DNA of 64,000 bases from Symbiodinium natans (taxonomy: Eukaryota > Sar > Dinophyceae > Suessiales > Symbiodiniaceae): assembly GCA_905221605.1 (NCBI GenBank), contig CAJNDS010001191.1:156001-220000 (forward strand), written 5' to 3'. Within the stretch, counting starts at the first letter, position 1, and every line of letters begins with the position of its first letter. The notes below the pieces were generated by a model that was not told where the DNA came from, searched no databases, and saw only the letters and a program-made list of their open reading frames with translations. Below, piece by piece: positions 1-9,175 of this stretch. Position numbers and translations under genes: made by a program.

Positions 1-193
1 CCACCCTATGTCTTCTGTGCGATTCACATCCTGGACTGAACGGTGTACAGGGACGATCTCCGCAGGCAAGTGCTGACGGTGCCGCTTGTGCCGAAAATGG
101 GTTTTCTTGGACGCATGACACTACCACGTTTGATCGTTTTTCAGCATGAACCACTGACATTTGGTCCATGTGTTTTCGAAAACCATTGACTGC

Positions 194-275
194 ATGGAGG
201 CCTCGCAACGATCCCGGGCGCCTTTTGTCAACCTCTTCGACCTGCCGGAGTGGAGTGCGAGCTGCGAGCTTTGGA
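194..275 (+). CDS. First exon of the CUE-like gene
   Basis: The frame opens at ATG 194-196 and reads MEASQRSRAPFVNLFDLPEW with strong third-position GC. It stops two codons beyond a GTTAAGGG donor at 276. It ends in phase 1, matching the two-base start of the exon at 718. The start is chosen because it is the only ATG in the open frame; a trans-spliced leader acceptor upstream could not be identified. Confidence 0.6.
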
Positions 276-904
276 GTTAAGGGGTTTGGGCGTTTAGGGG
301 TTCAGGTAGTTTAGGGGGTGATGTGCTCAGATCTGACTGTCAGCCATGAGCATCCGAAAGTCCCAATCTTCATCCGTAGACCATGAACCAATGGCTTCTC
401 ATGCCCGCCTGCAAATATGGACAGTTCCTAAACTGGGGGATACCCCTTACGTACCCGCCCCCCAAAATACGAGAGTCTTTTAAGATAGAAACCCCCGAAA
501 CAAGGACCGCATGATCGAAAGACCCCTACATCTCGAACCCCCCCAAAACCCCAAACCCCAAACCCAAACCCCCCCCAAAAAACCCCAAACCCCAAACCCC
601 AAACCCCAAACCCCAAACCCCAAACCCCAAACCCCAAACCCCAAACCCCAAACCCCAAACCCTAAACCCTAAACCCTAAACCTCAAGCCCTAGAAAAAAA
701 TCACAGAACCAGCCGAGAGGAGCTTATGCCGGGAGCACAGCCTTCGGCAAACCCCGCGCAGCGCGAAGAGTTCGAGAACCGCTGCCGCCCGGGACCCGGC
801 AACGAATCTCCCACAAGCTTGCTTTTAGGATTTTTCGCGGGTTTATAGGGTCCCCTAAACCCTCAACCCTCAACCCTCAACCCTAAACCCTAAACCCTCA
901 GCAA

Positions 905-998
<94 letters not shown>

Positions 999-1928
999 AC
1001 CCCAACTGCTCTCTGCTGTGCAACTGTGGGCTATGCGACAGCGCGCTCCTTGCTACACAGGCGCTCGCACGCATGTAAGGATGAACCTTGCTGCTGCTGC
1101 TGCTGCTAGCGTGCTTAAAGGACAAGATGAGCAGCGTTTTGTAGGACATTTTTTCCGTGGAGCTGCTTTGCACTGCATTCCCACCGACCACCAGGAGACT
1201 AACTCTTGCTACGTGGTGCCAAAGGAGCCCCACAGCCTCACACGCCACGTGCCACACGGACACCCATGTTCCCACCACGACCCCCAAGAGGGGTCCCCAG
1301 CCCCCCTTTTGGGTTAGCGTTGAGGTAGCATGCCTTTAGGGTTGGGGGGTTGAGGGTTGGGCTTGTAAGGTGTGCTCCACTGGGGGGGGTCGATGGCATA
1401 AGAAAGGAGCACCTGCGCGCGCAAAGACAAAGCTGCGGCGCAAGAGAAAGCTGGGGGGAGCTCTGTTAGGGTTTAGGGTTTAGGGTTTAGGGTTTAGTGT
1501 TCAGGCTGTAGGGTTTAGGGTTTAGGGAAGCTCACAAAGATTGAGGGGGCTCTGCATTGCCCCCTTGCAGCATCATTAGCTGCAATGTTGGAGTGAACCC
1601 TATACACCTTAAACCTTCAACATTAGGCTGAACCAGGCTGAAACGAGACTCAACAACAGCAAGATATGTTCAGAGGAAAATATGCGATGGGAGGTTCCTG
1701 AAATGAGGCTCCCTGTTTGGTCTCCTCTGGGTCTCCTAGATTGCTAAGGAGCCGTATTGTTGCTTACATATATATATATATATATAAACTGTATATATCT
1801 ATATAGTATATATATATATATATGGCACCCAAAAAGGGCCCCAATTTTCGAGAATTTCCCATGTGGAATCGTACGCTGCCAGGCCAGCTGCATCGGGACG
1901 AGGTGAACTGCCGCTGTCCTCCCTTTTC

Positions 1929-1959
<31 letters not shown>

Positions 1960-4900
1960 TCTCACTTTTTTTTTTCTCTCTCTCTCTCTCTCTTCTCTTT
2001 CTCAGTCTCTCTCTCTCTCTCGCTCTCTCTCTCTCCCTCTCTCTCACTCTCTCTCTCTTTTCCTCCCAGATTGCGTGTGTTGTAGCCCATCCGAAACCTC
2101 TTCCAGAACCCTCAACGTACTGCCATCCTCGTGTCAATCTGCAATGGAGCTCCTCTAGAGCCTAAACCCTAAACCCTAATTCATCCTCACCAGGAGCAGG
2201 AGCGATTGGACCGATTGCAGCAGGCCTATGAGCAACGCATCGGCCACAGAAACGCAAGCCTTTGGAGGGATCGGCATTTCGTGGCTTGGAAAGTGCAGGG
2301 GGCTCCTTTAGGGTTTAGGGTTTAGGGTTTGGGGCGGAGGGTTCAGGCTGTAGGGTCTAGGGTGTGGGGTTGAGGGCACTGCTTCGAGGTGCCCACGTCT
2401 GGTACAACCCGAGTACTTGCAACTGCCCACGAAGCCTCCTGTAAGTACCCCATGTTGTTCGTGCCCTTTTCCTCAACCTAAGATTGCCCAAGCCATCAGC
2501 AATAAACTGCAGCTCCCCCAATTCGCGTACCCGCCGGCCGACTAGGATTGTCATCAACAGAATTGTCAATTGTCATTTGCATGCATGTGCGCCACCAAAT
2601 CCTGAACCTAGGGCTTAGTTTTTAGGCTTCAGCCTCACGTCACTACAGCACCCAAAAGCACCAACAACCGAGCAGCGCTCAACGCCTCACGCCCCCTATA
2701 GTAAACTCACCCATAGAATCCTAAATCCAAAGCCCCCCAAGCCCTAAACCCTAAACGCGAAAAGCCTGAAGCTGAGATGAGGTGCGGCACCCGATCTTGC
2801 CTCCAGCGAGTTGGAGGCGGAAGACCTAGACTCTGTCGGGTAGGGTGTAGGGTTGGGGGTTTTCAGGTTTAGGGTTTAGGCCTTCGGGACATGAATTGTT
2901 TTCCCTTATTTGGGTTTAAGAGGATCATGTTCCGCAGATTTTTAAGAGGGTTTAAAGGGCCAACCTAGCAATCCACAACCTATAGCCGTCAGGGGTTTCG
3001 GGGTTAAGGGCACTTTATCCTTAACCTACAACCAATAATAACCTAGAACACTTCCAGTACGCGTGCCACATACAAGAGCTCCAGAGTTTTTAGGGCTTAG
3101 GGTCTAGGAGATCGAGTTTCAGGCTTGCATGCGCCATCGTCACGCGCATCCTGTACAGAGCTACTGGACAGACAGACCAATCTACTCTTGGTAGCCCTGC
3201 AGTGGTACCCGTTTCCCTCTTGTTGGTTTAAGGTTCCCTTTAAGAAGGGTGCCCGTATGATGCTGTGGTTACTGGGCTTCCAAGTACTGCTGTCATGTTT
3301 CAGAACGACAAGTTGGTTCACTACGTACAAGGTTCCTGGGTTTCAACCTGGTTCAACATGGTTGAAGAGCCCTGACTCCAGCATCTTTGCTCTATAATTA
3401 GACCCCAAACCCTGCACCCTGAACCCTAAATCCTAAACCCTAAACCCAACGTAGCCCTGAGCCGCGACTGCTCTTCAGTGGCTCTGTCTCTGGCAGGCAA
3501 TGTTTCCAACTTTGGATGCAGATCTCGTTCGCTCGATCCATGCGGAAGCCCAGACGCCTCAGGCCATGCACCCCAAAGTGCTTCCAGCTTGGGGTTGAGG
3601 GTTTAGGGCTTAGGGTTTAGGGCAGCCAAAGTTGTTTCCAGCTTAGTGTTACTTAGGGTTTATTGGTTTATAGGATTTATAGGGTTTATAGGATTTATAG
3701 GATTTATAGGGTTTATAGGGTTTATAGGGTTTATAGGGTTTATAGGGTTTATGGGGTTTATATTGTGTATAGGGTTTATAGGCTATAGGGTTTATAGGCT
3801 TCTAGGGTTACTTAGGGTTGATCGGGTTTATGGGGTTACTTAGGGTTAGTAGGTTTTAGGGGGGTTACTTGGGGTTATACTTTCGGGTTTCAGGTCCTGC
3901 CGATCTTTGCCCCTACACTATGACTTAAATTGCTGCCCTAAACCCTCAAAACCCTAAACCCTAAACCCCTAAACCCCTGCGCCTTTTTTGCGTGTCAGGA
4001 TGCGGTGGACACTCTGCTGGCGCTGTCTTTGGCCGCTGAGCCTGAGGTGGGCGTCGGGTGAAGGGGTTAAGGGGTGAAGGGGTGAAGGGGTTTAGGGTTT
4101 TAGGGTTTTAGGGTTTAGGGTTTAAGGTTTAGGGTTTAGGGATTAGGGCTTAGGGTTTAGGGTTTACACTTCCGACCATAAGACTTAGCCATGAACCCTA
4201 AACCCACCATGAACCACCCGGGGACACCATGGAGGGTGTGGGGAGGGGGGGAAAGGAGGGGGGAGGAGAGCGCAAGCATTTTTGCAGTTTTACACCCTAA
4301 ACCCTAAACCCCTAAACCCCTAAATCCCTAAACCCCTAAACCCTAGCCCTAAACCCTAAACCCTAAACCCTAAACCCTAAACCCTAAACCCTAAACCCTA
4401 AACCCTAAACCCTAAACCCTAAATGCCTCCTACCAGCGAGGCACCGATGCCCAGCCTCCCACCACTCGATGTCGGTGCTGATGCCAGGGACCCGACACGT
4501 GAGGTTGGGCTCCAGTTTTGCGGGTTTAGGGTTTAGGGTTTAGGGTTTAGGGTTTAGGGTTTAGGGTTTAGGGTTTAGGGTTTAGGGTTTAGGGTTTAGG
4601 GTTTAGGGTTTAGGGGTGGTGGGGGGGGGGGGGGGAATTAGGGAATGTAGGAGTCAAGTACCCTAGGTTTATCCCTGGAAGGGGCCATTGTGGGGTCAGG
4701 GAACCTTCAACTTTGCTATGGCTTTGTGTAGTAGGACCTAACTGAGCTCGAAGGGCGCTTTTTTTTTTACACAGAGTCGGAATCTGAAAGACAAGTTTGA
4801 CGGAGGATTATCGTTCCCTTACTGTTGAACCCCACTTAGAACTACCCATGAACCTCCAAGTAAGGACAGGGAATGCCGCAGGTGTTTGCACGTAGGGTTT

Positions 4901-5852
4901 AGGGTTTAGGGTTTAGGGTTTAGGGTTCAGTTCGGCTAGAGGACTTGAACTTCAAGATGGCGCGAAGCACACTCCGCTCTCGATTTTTAATTCCTCAGTC
5001 AGGGCTTAGGGATACTTGGAAATATTGTTTTTTCATTTTGAATTTGGGCACTTGAATTCTTAAGAAACAGCTAACATTGTAGTCTTCGCTAAGTTCAGTA
5101 GAGGGGCCCAGGCATGTGTTCAACATGCGAGGCTTGATGCGTTTATCAGCGCCCAAACCCACATGCCCCTGAAAGTGCGATGTTGCTCAACGACCTCCTG
5201 ACATCCACCAACACGGCAGCACCCTTGATTTCAAGACCTGGTACTTTGAAGTTCTGTATCTTTCTCTCAAACCCATGATGCTCTCAGATCTCACAACATC
5301 TGCAAAGTTGTTGGCAGTGTGGACTTCTAGCCATGACTGAGAAAAGCCCCCCCCCCCCCCCCCCCCCCCGCCTCTGCAAGCCGCGCAAAGGATCATGACA
5401 AGTTCCCGGCCCTGACAGACGCCGAAGGGTGGCAGGCGCCCAAAGTGCAAAGGGCTTCTAGGGGCTAGGGCTTGGGGTTTAGGATTCTTGGGGCTTTAGG
5501 ACTTTTAGCCAGGATTTTCGTGTGTTAGGTCTTCAGGATTCTCAGGGTTTTAGGGCTTTAGGCTTTGCAGTTTTGAAACTTTGGTGTTTTTAGGATTTTG
5601 ATGCTCCCTTCGGGGGGGCCTTAGGGTTGATGAGGAACCGTAAACTCTAAACCCGACGCCCTAGACCATCCTAACCCCTAAATCCCTAGACCTTGAATCC
5701 CTAAATCCCTAAACCCCTTATGCCATAAACCCTAAAAACCCCTAAATCCCAAAACCCTAAATCCCTAAATCCCTAGATTCCCGAGCTGGAAAGCCGAGCA
5801 GGTCATCAACCAAAAACTCTTTGATCGCGACCCCGAAGAGGCGCATCAGACA
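194..5852 (+). CDS. Multi-exon gene with CUE-like segment (gene model, exons 1-9)
   Basis: Proposed exons are 194-275, 718-840, 1403-1464, 2194-2312, 2807-2834, 3497-3577, 3999-4057, 4437-4523, 5381-5444 and 5802-5852. Splice phases agree at every join I propose, and no stop is read through. The first exon opens with ATG at 194 (MEASQRSRAPFVNLFDLPEW). Exons at 3497 and 3999 together give a segment like a CUE ubiquitin-binding domain: MFPTLDADLVRSI, then DAVDTLLALS. Known CUE domains bind mono-ubiquitin through an MFP motif and a C-terminal di-leucine, and both are visible here. The other exons are hydrophilic and unrecognised. The 3' end is not resolved: the exon-like pieces at 6397 and 6626 may belong here but their phases do not fit. 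The introns are full of telomeric repeats. The CUE call is an inference from a short match; the exon chain is the firmer part. Confidence 0.6.
542..675 (+). repeat. Telomere-like CCCCAAA/CCCTAAA array
   Basis: Tandem heptamers, mostly CCCCAAA, changing to CCCTAAA at the 3' edge, just upstream of the exon at 718. Confidence 0.9.
718..840 (+). CDS. Exon 2 of the CUE-like gene
   Basis: Open segment containing AQREEFENRCRPGPGNESP. The acceptor CCGAG ends at 717 and the donor GTTTATAGGG starts at 841. Phase 1 at both ends fits its neighbours. An alternative acceptor at 712 would break the phase. Confidence 0.55.
853..1002 (+). repeat. CCCTCAA variant telomeric array
   Basis: A nearly pure array of the variant heptamer CCCTCAA with a few CCCTAAA units. 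Confidence 0.9.
1403..1464 (+). CDS. Exon 3 of the CUE-like gene
   Basis: Short exon encoding RSTCARKDKAAAQEKAGGSS, with donor GTTAGGG at 1465. It is preceded by a weak acceptor (CATAAG). Phase agrees on both sides, but the exon is lysine/alanine-rich and less certain than its neighbours. Confidence 0.4.
1925..2070 (+). repeat. CT-rich microsatellite
   Basis: (CT)n with short interruptions; preceded by (TA)n at 1769-1822. A similar CT tract lies at 21958-22078. Open frames over these are spurious. Confidence 0.9.
2194..2312 (+). CDS. Exon 4 of the CUE-like gene
   Basis: Encodes EQERLDRLQQAYEQRIGH followed by NASLWRDRHFVAWKVQ, a charged, probably helical stretch. The acceptor TCCTCACCAG ends at 2193 and the telomeric donor GTTTAGGG begins at 2313. 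An earlier donor GTGCAGG at 2293 is possible. Confidence 0.65.
2877..2968 (+). mobile_element. GTAGGCCC...CATCCTAG element, copy 1
   Basis: Shared core TTTAAGAGGATCATRTTC and 3' end GGGTTTAAAGGGCCAACCTAG. Confidence 0.7.
3497..3577 (+). CDS. CUE-like exon, first half
   Basis: Encodes AMFPTLDADLVRSIHAEAQT and the following PQAMHPK. The MFP motif and spacing resemble the first half of a CUE domain. The acceptor is TCTCTGGCAG and the donor GTGCTTCC at 3578, phase 0 at both ends. A small exon at 2807-2834 (ELEAEDLDS, acceptor TTGCCTCCAG) is placed just before it. Confidence 0.65.
3658..3800 (+). repeat. GGGTTTATA variant array
   Basis: Nine-base units (GGGTTTATA and GGATTTATA) in tandem inside the intron between the two CUE-like exons. 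Confidence 0.85.
3999..4057 (+). CDS. CUE-like exon, second half
   Basis: Encodes DAVDTLLALSLAAEPEVGV. The alanine-valine-x-x-leucine-leucine pattern matches the C-terminal helix of CUE domains. Acceptor TGCGTGTCAG and donor GTGAAGG, ending in phase 2. Confidence 0.7.
4296..4424 (+). repeat. CCCTAAA array at an intron 3' end
   Basis: About eighteen tandem units ending 12 bases before the acceptor of the exon at 4437. Confidence 0.95.
4437..4523 (+). CDS. Exon after the CUE-like segment
   Basis: Encodes EAPMPSLPPLDVGADARD, then PTREVGLQFC. It lies between a CCCTAAA array ending just upstream of the acceptor CTACCAG and a GGGTTTA array whose first GT (GTTTAGGG, 4524) is the donor. It is a clean example of the telomere-bordered exon layout. 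Phase 2 at both ends agrees with neighbours. Confidence 0.75.
4524..4613 (+). repeat. TTTAGGG array at an intron 5' end
   Basis: About thirteen perfect units starting exactly at the exon border, with GTTTAGGG as donor. Confidence 0.95.
5381..5444 (+). CDS. Exon, acidic segment
   Basis: Encodes RAKDHDKFPALTDAEGWQAP plus K. The acceptor CTCTGCAAG follows a run of C residues acting as pyrimidine tract, and the donor is GTGCAAAG at 5445. The one-base start completes the codon left by the exon ending at 4523. Confidence 0.75.
5802..5852 (+). CDS. Exon, last placed in the CUE-like gene
   Basis: Encodes VINQKLFDRDPEEAHQT. Acceptor AGCCGAGCAG and proposed donor GTTGACG at 5853; the frame stays open to a stop at 5888. 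Three bases upstream another AG could add one glutamine. Confidence 0.6.
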
Positions 5853-6396
5853 GTTGACGAACCCTTGGGGCTCAGGGCTTTCACTTAGTAGTCGAGTGGG
5901 GAACCTTTAACCTTTTTGGGTTAATATATTCCCCTTATAATCCCAAAGGTTAACCTTAAAAAAAGAACCCTAGGTACTGGACAACTAAGTTGAGGGCTTT
6001 CAGGGTTTTTAGGGCTTTGAGGGCTTTCAGGGAATTTAGGGCTCTGAGGGCTTTCAGGGTTTTCAGAGGCTTTTAGGGCTTTAGGAGATTCGGTTTGGGA
6101 TGCTTGGGTTTTAGGGCTTGGGATGTTTTTTTTTTTTTTTTGGGGTGGGGGGGGGGGGGGGGCTTTTGTGTGGGGGGGGGGGGGGGGGTCGGGATTATAA
6201 TCGGGGGTACTAGAATCCCTATGAAGGACTGTTCGTATACATCCCAACCCATAATCCTCTAACCCCCCTGCAACCGCTATTAGCACTATGAACCCTTTAA
6301 ACCGCTCTGTAACCGCTGAAAATCATAACCCCCATAATACAAAACCCTATAAACCCTACAAAACAAACCCTATAAACCTGAGAAACCCGAACAAAG

Positions 6397-6455
6397 GCAA
6401 AGTCATCCTCCTCTGCACGGAAGGGGTTCTGATCCGCGCCCTGAAGAAGGCTTAG
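6397..6455 (+). CDS. Exon-like segment, possible gene end
   Basis: Very GC3-rich frame KVILLCTEGVLIRALKKA followed directly by TAG at 6453. Either this is a terminal exon or a GC donor at 6450 precedes the stop. The text is faintly like the CTxGxL region of DExH helicases, but one short stretch is not enough to name it. It starts with two bases of a split codon, which does not fit the exon ending at 5852. Confidence 0.5.
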
Positions 6456-6625
6456 GTTTCCACAAGGCTGCGGATCGTATAGGGCTATAAGACTCACAGC
6501 CCATTAGGGTATAGCGTTTAGGGTTTTGGGGTTGAGGTTTCGGGTTTGGGGTTTCGGGTTTGTGGTTTAGGGTTTAGGGTTTGGGGTTTAGGATTTAGGG
6601 TTTAGGATTCAGGGCTTGACGACAG

Positions 6626-6692
6626 GACCTCGGCTCTGCTTGGCGAGATCGAGCAAAGGCCGGGCAAGCGAAGCGGAGACTCGCCACTCCCG
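6626..6692 (+). CDS. Exon-like segment, unknown gene
   Basis: Encodes TSALLGEIEQRPGKRSGDSP, then LP. Acceptor GACGACAG and donor GTATTTGG. Coding composition is good but I could not join it to a neighbour. Confidence 0.5.
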
Positions 6693-7262
6693 GTATTTGG
6701 GAGGGGGGGGGGGGGGTTGGGGTTTAGGGTTTCGGGTTTCGGGTTTCGGGTTTAGGGTTTAGGGTTTAGGGTGGGGGGGACTACGTCACCTTCGTGAATC
6801 CTGCGTCCTACACCCATCTAGCCGTCGAATCTAAGCACTTTAGAATCCATTCTCATCCCTTTCGCAATCTCGCAGCCCTGTTTTGGAACTGCAACACAGG
6901 GGATTTACTTTTTGGGCAGACCATGTGCTGGATCCTTTTTTCTTGGCTGTGCGTTTGGCCCTCCGAAGCTGTAAAAGCAATTTGGAACCGATGATATCGG
7001 CTGTTGGCCGGGCCTCTCCCAGAAGAAATGCACAAATTTTGCCTCTTGACCCTCCACCCCCCTCGCCCCTCCCGGAAAAGGGAGTTGGGGTTCAGGGTTG
7101 TCAGGAGTCAGGCTTCCGGGTTCAGGGTTTAGGGTTTAGAATTTTTGAGCTCTTGCAAGAGATGCGGTGGGTTCAGAGTTTTTGGGTTCCTTGTTTGTGT
7201 GCGTCTCTTTGAACGAGTGCGGCGCAGGTCGCTCTCTCAAATGGCAGAATGAGCTACACTTT

Positions 7263-7354
7263 GGGATGTTCTGCCTTATACAGTCCTTAATCCGGAATAC
7301 ACTACCCCGATTATCATCCCTATTCAGTACTGTTAGTGTAAGAGGGAACATCCC
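7263..7354 (+). mobile_element. GGGATGTTCCC inverted-repeat element, copy 1
   Basis: Ends GGGATGTTC and GGGAACATCCC are inverted repeats; the interior carries CAGTCCTTAAT and the mirror-like ACTGTTAGTGTAAG. No coding capacity; looks like a MITE or introner. Confidence 0.75.
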
Positions 7355-7767
7355 AAGGTACACTCCTCATTGTTATAGTTCTCAAGCGCCCAGACACATC
7401 AGCAGGGATGTGCGAAGCAAGCAACCCCTGGATACCTCACAACCTCAAGCACCAGAAGCCCTAAACCTCCAAATGCCCAAACACCCCAAAAACACCAGCC
7501 GTGCGCAGGCTGCGCAGCACATGCCCGCCCCGAAGGTGGCTTCCCTCCCAGAGTTCCCCCTTCAACCCATAGCCTCCTTGGGACTTTGCTTTTCATGTTT
7601 TTCATATAAAGTATGCACGTATGGAGTAAATCCTAGTTTGTCGGAGATCTTCACGTAGCTCTAGGAAGTGTGTACTTGGAGAAGGATGGCTCTCACAATG
7701 GACGCTTGGGGGGACCTGGGAGTTCGGGGCTTGAGGGTTTGAATTGCTTTGCAGCATAGAGGTCACC

Positions 7768-8175
7768 CCTAAACCCTGAACCCCAAACCCTAAACCCCAA
7801 ACCCTAAACCCCAAACCCTAAAGCCTTAACCCCGAACCATAAACCCTAAACCCCAAACCCTAAACCCCAAACCCTGAACCCTAAACTCTGAACCCCAAAC
7901 CCTAAACCCTAAACCCCAAACCCTAAACCCCAAACCCTAAACCCCAAACCCTAAAGCCTTAACCCCGAACCATAAACCCCAAACCCCAAACCCTAAGCCC
8001 CAAACCCTAAACCCCAAGCCCTGAAGCCTTAACCCCGAACCATAAACCCCAAACCCCAAACCCTAAACCCCAAACCCTGAACCCTAAACCCCAAACACCA
8101 AACCCTGAACCCCAAACCTCAGACCCTAAACCCCAAACCCTAAACCCTAAGCCCTAAACCCCTAAGCCCCAAACC
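7768..8175 (+). repeat. Alternating CCCTAAA/CCCCAAA field
   Basis: About 400 bp of mixed heptamers with a higher-order repeat of about 100-120 bp (the phrase AAGCCTTAACCCCGAACCAT recurs at 7820, 7952 and 8023). Confidence 0.9.
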
Positions 8176-8186
8176 GCATGTGCGAG

Positions 8187-8269
8187 AGGCCGCTGTGGCG
8201 TCTGCAAAGCCGCGCTCGGGCCCTGCAAAGGCCAAGAAGGAGGCCAGGGGCCGGAGTGCAGAAATTTGG
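8187..8269 (+). CDS. Exon-like segment, frame uncertain
   Basis: GC-rich segment between telomeric arrays, ending at a GTTTAGGG donor (8270). All three frames are open. One reads as a lysine/alanine/arginine-rich chain (PAKAKKEARGRSAEIW), another as cysteine-rich (RGRCGVCKAALGPCKGQ). Splice phase to the exon at 9104 favours a third, arginine-rich frame. The exon call is likely; the protein reading is not settled. Confidence 0.4.
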
Positions 8270-8926
8270 GTTTAGGGTTTAGGGTTTAGGATTTGGGGTT
8301 TAGGGTTTAGGGTTCAGGGTTTACGGTTTAGGGTTTAGGGCTACTTGAAGGTTCATGGGTTGATAGGGCTAGAACCAGCTACGATCATAGTTGCCCTACT
8401 GTTTACCCAGTATGAACCACAATCACCCCCCAAACTGGAACACGCCCCGGACGGCTATATTGGCAAACGTCGAGGTACTGGTGGGACGTTAGCAGGCCTT
8501 GCACGACTTGCCAGTTTACTTGTCCGGGTCGTGAGCTTTCTGGCTGAACAGACGACACATGGTCGTTTCCTACAAAATAGGGCCCTATTTACCCCCAAAT
8601 ATAGTAGAATACCCTTTCAAAAGTACCCCTAGGACTCCGGGAGTACCCTCCTAATTTCGGAAACATCCATATGGCAAGATAGATCCTAGCATCTCCAAGT
8701 GCGCTCATGCCGAGCATCACCCCCAAGCCGACACATCCCGACCCCCCCTTAAACCCTGTAAACCCCAAACCCCTATAGAACGCATGCGGAGGGTCCACAG
8801 CTCAAGCACTAATGATCTTGTTTTAGGGCATTAGCCGGCGTTTCGAGGTGTAGACGCTAGAGATACAAGGCTTCAAGGGTGCGCAAGAGTCTTAAGTTGC
8901 TAGCTGAGAGGCTTCAGGGCCTTTCG

Positions 8927-9027
8927 GTAGGCCCTTGGGACATTTCATCTTTCCCTTGTTGGGTTTAAGAGGACCATATTCCGGAAAACAAAATATTTTC
9001 AGAGGGCTTTAAAGCGCCATATCCTAG
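8927..9027 (+). mobile_element. GTAGGCCC...CATCCTAG element, copy 2
   Basis: GTAGGCCCTTGGGACATT ... CGCCATATCCTAG, intron-like GT and AG ends. Confidence 0.8.
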
Positions 9028-9103
9028 GCCTTCAGAGGGTCAAAGCCCCTGCAAAACATCGCGGATCATGGGCCTCCTGCTGTCGGTCACTGGCATTCAC
9101 CAG

Positions 9104-9175
9104 CCATCGGCCTGGGAGCAAGCGCGAGCTCAAGACTCCGATGCCCAGGCAGGGGTGCCAAATTGAATGCTTGGG
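9104..9175 (+). CDS. Exon, unknown membrane gene
   Basis: The GC3-best frame encodes HRPGSKRELKTPMPRQGCQI, then ECL. Acceptor GGCATTCACCAG; donor GTTTAGGG at 9176 in phase 2, matching the next exon. Confidence 0.55.

Larger units (their letters stand above)
6693..8186 (+). other. No convincing exon; element and telomeric arrays
   Basis: This stretch holds GGGTTTA arrays, a GGGATGTTC-type inverted-repeat element (7263-7354) and a long degenerate CCCTAAA/CCCCAAA field (7768-8175). The 163-codon frame at 7167-7658 runs across the element and is treated as accidental. Confidence 0.6.

Noticed and set aside
7167-7658. 163-codon frame
   Set aside because: It crosses a GGGATGTTCCC element and proline-rich CCCTAAA-like text, with no family motif or codon bias.
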